NCBI GenBank assembly: GCA_001805105.1 | Contig: MHEE01000015.1 | Location: 334,778 to 398,777 of the forward strand | Source of the DNA: Nitrospirae bacterium GWF2_44_13 | Lineage (GTDB): Bacteria; Nitrospirota; Thermodesulfovibrionia; Thermodesulfovibrionales; UBA1546 | Length of the DNA: 64,000 bases | Reading direction: 5' to 3' | The notes under the pieces: model-generated | Seen by the model: only the letters and a program-made list of their open reading frames with translations | What the model was told of the DNA's origin: nothing | Databases searched by the model: none | Made by a program: the position numbers and the translations under genes | Shown: piece by piece, positions 1 to 8,465 of the stretch | How positions within the stretch are numbered: position 1 is the first letter of the stretch | Layout: every line of letters starts with the position of its first letter

Positions 1-1
1 A

Positions 2-736
2 CCACACGTATCCGTGCTCACCACCACTGTCCGCGCCCTAAAGATGCACGGCGGCGGCCCAAAGGTAGTGGCAGGCAAGCCCCTGCCTGAAGAATACACA
101 AAGGAAAATATAGCTTTGGTAGAAAAGGGCTGCGCCAACATGGTACACATGATTAACGTCATCCGCAAGTCCGGCATAAACCCTGTGGTCTGCGTCAACC
201 GTTTTTATACGGACACAAATGCTGAAGTGGCTGCGGTCAAAAAAGCCGCTGAAGCAGCAGGCGCCCGTTGCGCTGAATCCCAGCACTGGCTAAAGGGCGG
301 GGAGGGAGCTTTGGAACTTGCCGATGCAGTCATTGACGCATGCAACCAAAAGAACGACTTTAAATATCTTTATCCGATAGAAATGAAACTACGCGACCGC
401 GTAGCAACCATCGCCAAAGAAGTATACGGAGCTGACGGCGTCTCATGGCTGCCTGAAGCTGAAGCCAAGGCCAAGATGCTTGAAGACGATCCCAAGTACG
501 CGGACTTCGCCACCATGATGGTCAAGACCCACCTGAGTCTCACTCATGACCCTGCTGTCAAAGGAGTTCCTAAAGGGTGGACGCTGCCCATCAGAGATAT
601 ATTGATTTACTCAGGCGCTAAATTCCTATGCCCCTGTGCAGGCACTATCAGCCTCATGCCCGGCACAAGTTCCGACCCTGCATACAGAAGGATTGATGTG
701 GATGTGAACACCGGAAAGGTCAGCGGATTGTTCTAA
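2..736 (+). CDS. fhs: Formate--tetrahydrofolate ligase, C-terminal part (5' end outside window)
   Basis: Cytoplasmic enzyme that makes 10-formyl-THF from formate, ATP and THF. It is the formate-activating step of the methyl branch of the Wood-Ljungdahl pathway and also supplies purine synthesis. Only about the last 245 of the usual 550-590 residues are present, and the reading frame is open to the window edge. Family sequences visible are [12 protein letters not shown] near the start, the NIxKSGxNPVV-like block, and the C-terminal tail ending [15 protein letters not shown] clear terminator follows. The 10-formyl-THF product is the cosubstrate of the AICAR formyltransferase encoded just downstream on the other strand. 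Confidence 0.95.
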   Translation, partial: PHVSVLTTTVRALKMHGGGPKVVAGKPLPEEYTKENIALVEKGCANMVHMINVIRKSGINPVVCVNRFYTDTNAEVAAVKKAAEAAGARCAESQHWLKGGEGALELADAVIDACNQKNDFKYLYPIEMKLRDRVATIAKEVYGADGVSWLPEAEAKAKMLEDDPKYADFATMMVKTHLSLTHDPAVKGVPKGWTLPIRDILIYSGAKFLCPCAGTISLMPGTSSDPAYRRIDVDVNTGKVSGLF

Positions 737-757
737 GAAGGATATTAAGTAGAATTA

Positions 758-790
758 AAAAGGGCGGCTTTCAATGCCGCCCTTTTTTGT
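758..790 (+). terminator. Rho-independent terminator after fhs
   Basis: GC-rich inverted repeat (GGGCGGC and GCCGCCC, loop TTTCAAT) followed directly by a run of six T. It is preceded by an A-rich stretch, so it may also serve the convergent cyclophilin gene. Confidence 0.85.
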
Positions 791-848
791 TTTAGTGCTC
801 TCACTTTGATTTTTATTCTTTGGCACTTTGAACATCAGCGCCTTCTTT

Positions 849-1331
849 CTATTCCACAACTTTCACCTTCATCTCAATTCTCTCATCAGGATTGTCGCTT
901 GCGTCCCTCGGCTGGCTTACTATCTTGTCAACTGCATCCATGCCTGAAACGACTTCTCCGAATACCGTGTACTGCCTGTCAAGGAAAGGCGCATCAACAA
1001 CGCAGATGAAAAACTGGGAGCCCGCGCTGTCCGGATTGGCAGACCGGGCAGCAGAGAGAGTTCCTCTCTTGTGCGGCATGTTATTGAATTCAGCTTTAAT
1101 CGTATATCCGGGGCCTCCCATTCCATGTTTTGACTTGTCAGGACTTTTAGAATTCGGGTCTCCTCCCTGTATCATAAAGCCCGGGATTACGCGGTGGAAT
1201 GTCGTGCCGTCGTAAAATCCTTTTTTTGCAAGGTCCGTAAAATTCTTAACGTGATCGGGAGCAACGTCAGGAAAAAACTTTAACTCAATATTCCCGAATT
1301 TAGTCTCTATTACCGCCTTTGTCTCAGCCAT
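849..1331 (-). CDS. Cyclophilin-type peptidyl-prolyl cis-trans isomerase
   Basis: A 160-residue single-domain cyclophilin that speeds up cis-trans isomerisation of Xaa-Pro bonds. The active-site signature FHRVIPGFMIQGGD lies at residues 45-58 and GSQFFI at 104-109. There is no signal peptide, so a cytoplasmic PpiB-type enzyme is likely. An AAGGAG-like Shine-Dalgarno sequence precedes the ATG. It lies 29 bases downstream of the AICAR formyltransferase gene on the same strand and converges with fhs. Confidence 0.93.
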   Translation of the reverse strand: MAETKAVIETKFGNIELKFFPDVAPDHVKNFTDLAKKGFYDGTTFHRVIPGFMIQGGDPNSKSPDKSKHGMGGPGYTIKAEFNNMPHKRGTLSAARSANPDSAGSQFFICVVDAPFLDRQYTVFGEVVSGMDAVDKIVSQPRDASDNPDERIEMKVKVVE

Positions 1332-1360
1332 TTCATAATCTCCTTTTTTGCGATTTTATA

Positions 1361-2653
1361 TTAGTGTTTAAATACCCTCTGCCCTGTAAATACCATTGCG
1401 ACTTTTGGATTCGCTTCGTTGCATGCCTCTATAACCTCAAAATCGCGCTCCGAGCCTCCGGGCTGGACAACTGCTGTAACTCCCTGGTTTATTCCGACTT
1501 CAATTCCGTCCCGGAACGGGAAGAAAGCATCGGATACCATCACAGCTCCGATAAGCCCTCCTTTATTCTTCCTTGTTTCTTCATCAATTTCCTGAAGCAG
1601 CCCCGCGTCTCTTTCGCCTCGTGCAACTTCCATCTCAAGGGTCTTGTAAGAGACACCGTAGTTCTTAAAACATAATGCATCCGCATATTTTGTATATGCC
1701 TTGAAAACGGCAATTTCCGCAACGCCCACCCTGTCCTGCTCTCCTGTGCCGATACCAACTGTCTCTCCGTTTTTTACATAGATGACGGAGTTTGATGTAA
1801 TCCCCATCTCAACGCTCCAGCCGAAAATCATGTCTTCATATTCCTTATCACCCGGCATTCTTTCTGTTGCATATTCTTTTCCTTTGTATGTGGTCTTTGC
1901 AGGAAGAAAATCAGCTTTTGTCTTTATCCTGCTTAGCTGTGACTGTTGGACAATCAAGCCGCCGTCAATCAATGATTTGCAATCAACAAAACAGAAGTTC
2001 CTGTATTTTTCAAGCTCATTGATTTTTTTGACTCTTATAATCCTAAGATTCTTCCTTTTTGCAAGTATCGCTGCTGCACCTTCTTCAAAATCAGGAGCTG
2101 CAACAACTTCAAGATAATTTTCGTTAACAGCCTCCGCTGTTTTTTTATCCATCGCGCGGTTTACAACAAGGCATCCTCCAAATGCGGCAATCCTGTCTGC
2201 CATATTCGCTTTTCCGTACGCCTCTTCAACTGTCTTTCCGAATGCGGCGCCGCATGGGTTGTTATGCTTGAGGATAACAGCGGCAGGTTTATCCATCAGG
2301 TATTTCATTATGTTCAGACCATTGTCAAGGTCTGTCATATTAGTTTTTCCGGGATGCTTTCCGGCCTGTATCATATCCTTTTCAGTGATACTGCTTACGA
2401 GCCCATTGCCGGCATTTATATACTCACATCCTCCAAGCACCAGATTACCGTTTACCAGTTCATAGATTGCTGCCTGCTGGTCAGGGTTTTCTCCGTAACG
2501 CAATCCTTTTTCTATAAGCTCGCCTGTTTTTTCATCAGGTATTTTCCAAGCTCGTTTTTTATAGACGAGGGTCTGATCCCCGAATTTTATTGTCATATCA
2601 TCCGGGAAATTATCATCCATAATAGTGCGGTACATCTTTTTAATATCAGGCAT
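1361..2653 (-). CDS. Stand-alone AICAR formyltransferase (PurH C-terminal domain only)
   Basis: A 430-residue protein matching only the AICAR transformylase half of PurH, which transfers formyl from 10-formyl-THF to AICAR to give FAICAR. Visible motifs are RYGENPDQQAA (residues 52-62), KHNNPCGAA (129-137), SDAFFPFRDGIE, the VQPGGSERD block and the terminal TGQRVFKH. The N-terminal MGS-like IMP cyclohydrolase domain (about 200 residues) is absent, and the protein opens directly with family sequence after a good GAGGAGG ribosome-binding site. IMP cyclohydrolase must therefore be encoded elsewhere, for example by a PurO-type or single-domain enzyme. Free-standing forms of this domain are known. 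Confidence 0.88.
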   Translation of the reverse strand: MPDIKKMYRTIMDDNFPDDMTIKFGDQTLVYKKRAWKIPDEKTGELIEKGLRYGENPDQQAAIYELVNGNLVLGGCEYINAGNGLVSSITEKDMIQAGKHPGKTNMTDLDNGLNIMKYLMDKPAAVILKHNNPCGAAFGKTVEEAYGKANMADRIAAFGGCLVVNRAMDKKTAEAVNENYLEVVAAPDFEEGAAAILAKRKNLRIIRVKKINELEKYRNFCFVDCKSLIDGGLIVQQSQLSRIKTKADFLPAKTTYKGKEYATERMPGDKEYEDMIFGWSVEMGITSNSVIYVKNGETVGIGTGEQDRVGVAEIAVFKAYTKYADALCFKNYGVSYKTLEMEVARGERDAGLLQEIDEETRKNKGGLIGAVMVSDAFFPFRDGIEVGINQGVTAVVQPGGSERDFEVIEACNEANPKVAMVFTGQRVFKH

Positions 2654-3092
2654 AAAAACCTCCTCGGGATTTAAAATAGATGTAAATATAATAGCAAAAA
2701 AAGAAATAAAAGATTATGAAAATCTATCGAGCGGCTGAACTGTCCCCTATTTATTCTCCTTGAAATTTTGCGCCCGCGCATGAAAACCCATAAAAAACCT
2801 TCCATACTTTTGTCGCATAATATCGTAAATTGTAACGCCGCACCCCGCCCTTACTTGTTGATATTTATATGGATTTTCTGTATTGCGGGTATTGACTGCA
2901 TTATGCTATTATGGCGCAAATACTTTAAGTCTACCCGCGAGGTAGATTATATGTTAAGACACATTTCGCATTCAAATCAACAGGTGACAGGCCGTATGTC
3001 TGCGGACGGTAAGCACAGTTTCAGAGTGGGCATAGCGTCTGCGATAAATTTTCACATTGCCTTATTATTAAAATTCCCATTATCATTTATGC
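2654..3092. other. Non-coding interval upstream of the MntA/HepT module
   Basis: About 440 bases without a convincing gene. An open frame at 2768-3121 has no Shine-Dalgarno sequence and no recognisable sequence. A perfect 6-bp inverted repeat, TCTACC-CGCGA-GGTAGA, lies at 2930-2946 and could be an operator, but no regulator gene is nearby. Confidence 0.4.
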
Positions 3093-3164
3093 ATGAAAAA
3101 AGCTGGCTTCCTTCCCGATAATATATTCCTCAAGCATGAAGAAGACCGTTCAAGCGGGAATTAA
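3050..3164 (+). pseudogene. 5' remnant of an HDAC-like deacetylase gene
   Basis: The upstream bases and first codons repeat those of the intact deacetylase gene that begins at 4125. TTTTCACATTGCCTTATT, TTATCATTT and ATGAAAAAA occur in the same order and spacing. The 23-codon frame (3093-3164) starts MKKAGFLPDNIFLKHE, compared with MKKVGFIYDDIFLAHE in the intact gene, and then hits TAA. The differences show a diverged copy and not a fresh duplication. The MntA/HepT pair sits between this remnant and the intact gene. Confidence 0.75.
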
Positions 3165-3230
3165 TATTGCCTTTTGGGGCACGTTGTGCAAAAATACAGC
3201 CATGGTTCCTTAACGGAGAGGACAGAGAGA

Positions 3231-3638
3231 ATGATAACCATTAAAGACGATGTAATAGCGAAACTGAAAAGTTTTCTTTTGGGGTATGACAATGCAATTT
3301 TCGCATTTCTGTTCGGCTCGTATGCCGAAGGCAGTGTAACAAGGGATAGCGACCTTGATATCGCTATTTTTTTCAACAGCAGGCCGGATATATATATGCG
3401 GAATGAACTGAGGGGAGAGCTGGAAAAGATGCTCGGCAAGACAGCAGACCTCGTGGCGCTGAACGACGCCTCTCCTGTTATAAGAATGCAGGTTCTGAGA
3501 AAAGGAATATTGCTGGTTAATAAATACCCTATGGTTTACAATGAATTTTTTGTTAATACTATAAAAGAGTACTATGATCTTAAGCAAAACAGAAAACAGA
3601 TAGAAGAAAACATCTTTAAGGGAAGGATATATGCCTGA
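3231..3638 (+). CDS. MntA-like minimal nucleotidyltransferase (antitoxin)
   Basis: A 135-residue protein with the minimal nucleotidyltransferase signature GSYAEGSVTRDSDLD (residues 29-43): G-S, then S-D-x-D carrying the catalytic acidic residues. In MntA/HepT systems this enzyme AMPylates a tyrosine of the HEPN toxin and silences it. The ATG at 3231 is preferred because the domain starts there and GGAGAGG lies upstream. A longer frame from a TTG at 3174 adds 19 unconserved residues. It overlaps the next gene by 8 bases, which indicates translational coupling. Confidence 0.85.
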   Translation: MITIKDDVIAKLKSFLLGYDNAIFAFLFGSYAEGSVTRDSDLDIAIFFNSRPDIYMRNELRGELEKMLGKTADLVALNDASPVIRMQVLRKGILLVNKYPMVYNEFFVNTIKEYYDLKQNRKQIEENIFKGRIYA

Positions 3639-4056
3639 CAGGGATGTTGTGTTGGCAAAGGTTGCTGTTATTCAGAGGTGCATGAGAAGGATTAAAGAGT
3701 CTACGAAGTTGGACCCTTCTGCTCTCGAAAATATCGACAAGCAGGATATTTTTGTCTTGAACCTCCAGCGGGCAGTGCAGGCGGCTATAGACCTAGCGGC
3801 GCATATTGTGGCATCAGAGGGCCTCGGATTGCCGGACTCCATCAAAGACAATTTCAAACTAATCAAAGGCGCCGGCATAATAAGCGAGGGCATTTCTCTA
3901 AAGATGGAAGCCATGTCCGGATTCAGAAATATAGCAATCCATGATTATCGGGCAATAGATATTGATGTATTAAAATCAATCATGGTTAAGCATCTCAGGG
4001 ACTTGGAAGATTTCTACACATCTGTATTGCTTTATTTCAAGATTTCAGCCGGTTGA
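3631..4056 (+). CDS. HepT-like HEPN-domain ribonuclease toxin (DUF86)
   Basis: A 141-residue all-alpha protein with the HEPN motif R-x4-H-x-Y: Arg99, His104 and Tyr106 in RNIAIHDY. Arg and His form the RNase site of the dimer. The Tyr is the residue AMPylated by MntA in characterised pairs. All key residues are present, so the toxin looks intact. It follows mntA with an 8-base overlap. A hairpin terminator lies 18 bases after the stop codon. The pair is bracketed by two copies of the 5' end of an HDAC-like gene. Confidence 0.85.
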   Translation: MPDRDVVLAKVAVIQRCMRRIKESTKLDPSALENIDKQDIFVLNLQRAVQAAIDLAAHIVASEGLGLPDSIKDNFKLIKGAGIISEGISLKMEAMSGFRNIAIHDYRAIDIDVLKSIMVKHLRDLEDFYTSVLLYFKISAG

Positions 4057-4073
4057 TTTTGCCGCTGTGCTTC

Positions 4074-4103
4074 AAGGCAATTTTCACATTGCCTTATTTT
4101 TTA
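4074..4103 (+). terminator. Hairpin terminator after hepT
   Basis: A 7-bp stem, AAGGCAA/TTGCCTT, with an 8-base loop, followed by ATTTTTTAAA. The right arm and loop are part of the sequence duplicated at 3050, where the left arm is missing. The break point of the duplication therefore falls at this hairpin. Confidence 0.6.
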
Positions 4104-4112
4104 AATACCAAT

Positions 4113-4125
4113 TATCATTTAAACA
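4113..4125 (+). promoter_or_regulatory. -10 box TATCAT 7 bases before the deacetylase ATG
   Basis: TATCAT at 4113-4118 puts a typical start point at or next to the A of the ATG at 4125, and there is no Shine-Dalgarno sequence. The same box and spacing are kept in the remnant copy (3081-3093). A leaderless transcript is inferred. Confidence 0.45.
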
Positions 4126-5039
4126 TGAAAAAAGTCGGCTTCATATACGACGACATATTTCTTGCCCATGAAACTCCTGAGTGGCATCCTGAAGCTAAAG
4201 AAAGACTTGTTGCAATAATTGACACGCTTAAATCCTCTGACATATGGAATAAACTCATTCACATAAAACCCCGCAAGGCTGATTTCAAGGATATAGAGGC
4301 TGTTCATACACGCGATTATATTGAGAGGCTTAAGGGGATGAAAACCGGCTATGCCGACCCTGACACATACATATCAGTGAATAGCCTTGAGGCCGCTCTC
4401 TATGCGGCAGGCGCTGTGATAGAAGCCATAGACAGATGCAAAAAAGGAGACGTTGAGAGAGCCTTCTGCGCTGTTAGGCCTCCGGGTCATCATGCAGAGG
4501 CAGACAGGGCCATGGGTTTCTGCATATTCAATAATGTCGCGGTCGGAGCGCGATACGCGCAGAAGAATGGCTATAAAAAAATATTCATCATAGATTTTGA
4601 CGTCCATCACGGAAACGGCACGCAGCATATGTTTGAGGAAGATGACACTGTGTTTTATTTCAGCACCCATCAATATCCGCATTATCCGGGCACAGGAAGT
4701 GAAACCGAAACAGGCAGGGGAAAAGGCAAAGGGTTTACATACAACATGCCCATGAAGCACGGTTCAGGCGACAAAGAATATTTCTCTGCTTACAATGATG
4801 TTCTGCCGCATCTCGTGAAAAAGTTTGAACCTGACATGATTCTCGTGTCAGCAGGTTATGACATCCGCGCCGAAGACCCGCTGTCAGGCATAAGGGTTTC
4901 TGACAAAGGAATAAGAGGCATTGTGAACAGCATATTGTCATGCGCAGAGGTTCCTGTTATTTTTGCTCTTGAAGGAGGTTATGATTTACAGGCGCTTGGC
5001 AAGTCAGTTTTACTGACAATCAAAGAGATACTGGCATAG
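4125..5039 (+). CDS. Histone deacetylase-family (class II-like) deacetylase
   Basis: A 304-residue zinc hydrolase of the HDAC/acetoin utilisation/acetylpolyamine amidohydrolase superfamily, predicted cytoplasmic. Motifs seen in order are RPPGHHAE (tandem active-site His), FCIFNNVAVGA, the metal-binding IDFDVHHGNGTQ, STHQYPHYPGTG, SAGYDIRAEDPL (second metal Asp) and EGGYD. The substrate cannot be fixed from sequence, but protein lysine or acetylpolyamine is possible. The ATG at 4125 is chosen because MKKVGFIYDD is the first conserved block. The longer frame upstream is not conserved and runs through the terminator hairpin. Confidence 0.88.
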   Translation: MKKVGFIYDDIFLAHETPEWHPEAKERLVAIIDTLKSSDIWNKLIHIKPRKADFKDIEAVHTRDYIERLKGMKTGYADPDTYISVNSLEAALYAAGAVIEAIDRCKKGDVERAFCAVRPPGHHAEADRAMGFCIFNNVAVGARYAQKNGYKKIFIIDFDVHHGNGTQHMFEEDDTVFYFSTHQYPHYPGTGSETETGRGKGKGFTYNMPMKHGSGDKEYFSAYNDVLPHLVKKFEPDMILVSAGYDIRAEDPLSGIRVSDKGIRGIVNSILSCAEVPVIFALEGGYDLQALGKSVLLTIKEILA

Positions 5040-5045
5040 CCCGAA

Positions 5046-6290
5046 CTACTCTTTAAGCCTCTTAAAAACCAGACAGGCATTTGTTCCGCCAAAACCGAAT
5101 GAATTGGACATGACACAGTTAACATCCATCTTCCTTGCCTTATGCGGCACATAATCCAGGTCGCACTGCGGGTCAGGATTATCAAGGTTTATCGTTGGTG
5201 GAACAATATTATCCCTCATGCATAAAACACATACAACAGCCTCAACGCCTCCTGCGGCGCCGAGAAGATGCCCTGTCATGGATTTTGTTGAACTTACCGC
5301 AAGCTTATAAGCGTGGCCTTTAAATACCGTCTTTATAGCAATACTCTCAAGTTCATCCCCGTATTTTGTAGACGTCCCGTGTGCATTTATATAATCAACT
5401 TCTGAAGCAGCAACTCCTCCGTCTTTTAAAGCTATAGCCATACACCGTGCAGCGCCTTCTCCCTCAGGAGCAGGAGAAGTCATATGGTAAGCGTCTGCTG
5501 TCATTCCATAACCGGCAACCTCGGCATATATTCTGGCGCCCCTTGAGCGTGCGTGTTCAAGGCTCTCAAGCACCATTATCCCAACGCCTTCTCCCATAAC
5601 AAAACCATCCCTGTCTGCGTCAAACGGCCTGCTTGCCTTTTCAGGTTCATCGTTTCGCGTTGAAAGCGCCTTCATTGCATTGAACCCGCCGATTCCCATC
5701 GGCGTTATAACCGATTCAGTGCCGCCCGCAATCATAGCATCCGCATCCCCTCTCTGAATTATCTTAAAGGCGTCGCCTATTGAATGGCTGCCGGTAGCGC
5801 ATGCGGTTGCAACTGCGGAATTAGGGCCCTTGGCGCCATATTTCATGGACACATGGCCGCCTGCAAGGTTTATTATGAGCATAGGGATAAAAAAAGGAGT
5901 TATCCTTCTGGGGCCTTTTTCAAGGAGAACAGAATGGTAATATTCAATTGCCGGCAGTCCGCCCATGCCTGAGCCGATTATCACACCGACACTTTCGGCA
6001 TTGCTGTCAGTTATCTTTAACCCCGAATCCTTTACAGCCATATCCGAAGCTGCAATGGCAAGATGGATAAAACGGTCCATCTTCTTTATTTCTTTAGGCT
6101 CAATATAGTCCTCAGGATTAAATCCCTCTATCTCGCCGGCTATCTGCGTTGCAAAAGCCGAAGCGTCAAACCGGGTCAGTTTTCTTATACCCGACCTGCC
6201 TTCAATAAGCCCTTTCCAGCTTTCTTCGACTCCTATCCCTACAGGTGTGATAACACCCACACCCGTTACAACAACTCTTCTTTTTTCCAT
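5046..6290 (-). CDS. fabF: 3-oxoacyl-ACP synthase II (FabF)
   Basis: A 414-residue condensing enzyme of fatty-acid elongation that joins malonyl-ACP to acyl-ACP. The catalytic Cys is in TACATGSHS (Cys164), the first His in NAHGTSTKYGD and the second in STKSMTGHLLGAAG, giving the complete C-H-H set. Full length for the family. The start codon overlaps the acpP stop by one base (TAATG), so the two are translationally coupled. It is the last gene of a fabG-acpP-fabF cluster. Confidence 0.97.
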   Translation of the reverse strand: MEKRRVVVTGVGVITPVGIGVEESWKGLIEGRSGIRKLTRFDASAFATQIAGEIEGFNPEDYIEPKEIKKMDRFIHLAIAASDMAVKDSGLKITDSNAESVGVIIGSGMGGLPAIEYYHSVLLEKGPRRITPFFIPMLIINLAGGHVSMKYGAKGPNSAVATACATGSHSIGDAFKIIQRGDADAMIAGGTESVITPMGIGGFNAMKALSTRNDEPEKASRPFDADRDGFVMGEGVGIMVLESLEHARSRGARIYAEVAGYGMTADAYHMTSPAPEGEGAARCMAIALKDGGVAASEVDYINAHGTSTKYGDELESIAIKTVFKGHAYKLAVSSTKSMTGHLLGAAGGVEAVVCVLCMRDNIVPPTINLDNPDPQCDLDYVPHKARKMDVNCVMSNSFGFGGTNACLVFKRLKE

Positions 6291-6520
6291 TAAGCTTTTT
6301 TACTGTTGATATACGCTATTGCGTCCTTGACCTTTGTTATCTTTTCAGCGTCCTCGTCAGGTATCTCTATGTTGAATGACTCTTCAAATGCCATTACAAG
6401 TTCAACCGTATCCAGCGAGTCCGCGCCAAGGTCTTCGACAAAGGATGCTTCCGGCGTCACCTCTGAAGCATTGACGCCAAGCTGTTTTGATATAATCTCT
6501 TTTACCTTTTCTTCTACCAT
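6290..6520 (-). CDS. acpP: Acyl carrier protein
   Basis: A 76-residue acidic helical protein. The phosphopantetheine attachment serine is in [11 protein letters not shown]. It carries growing acyl chains between FabG, FabF and the other FAS II enzymes. A strong GGAGG ribosome-binding site lies 8 bases upstream, as expected for a very highly expressed protein. It sits between fabG and fabF. Confidence 0.98.
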   Translation of the reverse strand: MVEEKVKEIISKQLGVNASEVTPEASFVEDLGADSLDTVELVMAFEESFNIEIPDEDAEKITKVKDAIAYINSKKA

Positions 6521-6547
6521 TTAAAACACCTCCAAAGTTTTTATGCT

Positions 6548-6628
6548 ATGATGCATGATACACGATACATGATGCAGAATATTTTTTATCGGTACTCCTG
6601 CATCCTGAATCTTGCATCCTGTATCTTG
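6548..6628 (-). repeat. Family A palindromic heptamer array, copy 1 (fabG-acpP spacer)
   Basis: Read with the operon, units such as ATACAGG, ATGCAAG and ATTCAGG lead to a centre containing GATAAAAAATATT. They are followed by the complementary-type units CATCATG, TATCGTG and TATCATG. The array touches the fabG stop codon at 6629 and fills most of the 108-base spacer. Confidence 0.85.
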
Positions 6629-7372
6629 TTACATATACATCCCGCCGTTAACATGTATCACCTGTCCTGTTATATAACCTGCCTCTGATGATGCGAGAAA
6701 GACAACGGCATTTGCAACATCATCTGTAGTGCCGAACCTTCCAAGCGGAATCGCCCTTTTCATATCCTCCTTAACGTTTTCAGGCAGGGCCTCGGTCATG
6801 GCAGTTGTTATAAAGCCCGGCGCAACTGCATTTGCGGTAATCCCCCTGCTCGCATATTCTTTCGCGGTGGTCTTTGTCAGCCCGACTATCCCCGCTTTTG
6901 ATGCGCTGTAATTTGCCTGTCCCGGGTTCCCCATAAAAGCAACCACTGACGATATATTTATAATCCTGCCGTATCTCTGTTTTGCCATTACTTTAACCGC
7001 CTCCTTAGAACAGAGGAACACGCTCTTTAAATTAATATTAATCACGGCGTCCCAGTCTTCTTCCTTCATCCTCATGATAAGGCCGTCTCTTGTTATGCCG
7101 GCATTATTTACGAGAATGTCTATTTTACCGTAATCTTTTGCTATCTCACCGAATACTTTAGCCACTTCTTCTGACTTTGAGACATCAATGCCGACTCCGG
7201 ATGACTTAACCCCCAGCTTTTCCATTTCTGCCGCCGTTCCTTGCGCCTGTTCGCTGCTGATGTCGGCAATAACTATATTGACGCCTTTTTTTGCAAGCGC
7301 TTCGGCTATTGTCTTTCCAATCCCGCGCGCGCCGCCTGTGATTACAGCCACCTGCCCTTTAAACTCCATCAA
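6629..7372 (-). CDS. fabG: 3-oxoacyl-ACP reductase (FabG)
   Basis: A 247-residue short-chain dehydrogenase that reduces 3-oxoacyl-ACP with NADPH in fatty-acid elongation. It has the Rossmann motif GGARGIGKTIA (residues 12-22), NNAGI and the catalytic S...YSASK triad. The C-terminal block GQVIHVNGGMYM is typical of FabG. It is the first gene of the cluster with acpP and fabF and diverges from galU. Confidence 0.96.
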   Translation of the reverse strand: MMEFKGQVAVITGGARGIGKTIAEALAKKGVNIVIADISSEQAQGTAAEMEKLGVKSSGVGIDVSKSEEVAKVFGEIAKDYGKIDILVNNAGITRDGLIMRMKEEDWDAVININLKSVFLCSKEAVKVMAKQRYGRIINISSVVAFMGNPGQANYSASKAGIVGLTKTTAKEYASRGITANAVAPGFITTAMTEALPENVKEDMKRAIPLGRFGTTDDVANAVVFLASSEAGYITGQVIHVNGGMYM

Positions 7373-7504
7373 TCCCTCCGATCAAAAAATCGGCTATAAT
7401 TCTAACAGAGAGTTCTATTTATTTTCCAGTCCTCTGAGAAAAGCAGAATAAAAATTACCGATGAATCATATCTCACAAAAGCAGAAAAAAACAAGTGTGA
7501 TATA

Positions 7505-7513
7505 TGCTATAAT
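7505..7513 (+). promoter_or_regulatory. Extended -10 promoter upstream of galU
   Basis: TGC directly followed by a perfect TATAAT (7508-7513), with no convincing -35 box, gives an extended -10 promoter. The predicted leader to the galU start is about 50 bases. Confidence 0.6.
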
Positions 7514-7568
7514 TAAAAATTGCAATGCACTATCTTATCACAGTAGTCTAATTTTTATGAAGGAAAAA

Positions 7569-8447
7569 ATGCGTAAAAAAATAAGAAAGGCTATATTCCC
7601 TGCAGGCGGTCTTGGCACAAGGTTTCTGCCTGCTACAAAGGCGTCGCCAAAGGAGATGCTCCCGATTGTTGACAAGCCTATGATACAGTGTGCGGTAGAA
7701 GAAGCCATCACATGCAATATTGAAGAGTTCATAATAATCACCGGCAAATATAAGCGCGCTATCGAAGACCATTTTGACTCGGCATACGAGCTTGAAGAAA
7801 ATCTCAGGAAGATGGATAAGAAAAAACTTCTCAATGAAATAACAAAACTCAACCACTTGAATTTCGCATACGTAAGGCAGCGGGCAGCGCTCGGCCTCGG
7901 GCATGCAATTCTCTGTGCAAGGCCGTTTGTAAAGGAGGAGCCATTTGCGGTGCTGTTGAGCGATGATGTAATCGAGCCGGAAGAAACATTGCTGAGAGAT
8001 ATGCTGAAGCTGTATGAAAAACTTGGCTGTCCGATACTCGCGCTTGAAGAAGTTCCAATGACTGAGATACATAAATACGGCGTAATAAAGGGGAAACCTT
8101 GCGGCGGCGGGGTATATAAAATCAGCGACCTCGTTGAGAAACCCGCAAGAGAAAAGGCGCCGTCCAACCTTGCAATAATAGGCAGATACATTCTCACCCC
8201 GCAGATATTCGGCGCACTTGAGCAATTGCCTCCGGGCAGGGGCGGAGAGATACAACTGACAGACGGACTAAAAAAACTTCTTAAAAAAGAACCCATTTAC
8301 GGTTATATTTTTAAAGGCCGGCGGTATGACGCAGGAGACAAGTTAGGTTATCTTAAGGCAACGGTCAGCTTTGCCCTGAAAAATCAGGAAGTCTCAAAGC
8401 CGTTTGCCGAATATCTGCTTAATATAGCGGCAATGATTAAAAAATAA
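7569..8447 (+). CDS. galU: UTP--glucose-1-phosphate uridylyltransferase
   Basis: A 292-residue enzyme making UDP-glucose for envelope polysaccharide and LPS synthesis. The nucleotide-binding block FPAGGLGTRFLPATK, the uridine-contacting region around GLGHA, LLSDDVI, and the sugar-site GGGEIQLTDGL-like segment (here GRGGEIQLTDGL) are all visible. The ATG at 7569 is chosen because AAGGA lies 4 bases upstream and the conserved domain starts eight codons later. An ATG at 7557 and a much longer upstream frame also exist, but the latter crosses the TATAAT promoter. Followed by lon after 18 bases. Confidence 0.95.
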   Translation: MRKKIRKAIFPAGGLGTRFLPATKASPKEMLPIVDKPMIQCAVEEAITCNIEEFIIITGKYKRAIEDHFDSAYELEENLRKMDKKKLLNEITKLNHLNFAYVRQRAALGLGHAILCARPFVKEEPFAVLLSDDVIEPEETLLRDMLKLYEKLGCPILALEEVPMTEIHKYGVIKGKPCGGGVYKISDLVEKPAREKAPSNLAIIGRYILTPQIFGALEQLPPGRGGEIQLTDGLKKLLKKEPIYGYIFKGRRYDAGDKLGYLKATVSFALKNQEVSKPFAEYLLNIAAMIKK

Positions 8448-8465
8448 AGGCATCCGGAGATAAGA

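Noticed and set aside
2768-3121. Open frame of 117 codons upstream of the toxin module
   Set aside because: No ribosome-binding site, no recognisable protein sequence, and it runs in another frame over the HDAC remnant, whose frame shows clear homology.
6548-6628. Family A array as a CRISPR array
   Set aside because: Units are 7 bases, degenerate and inverted around a centre. There are no spacers and no cas genes.
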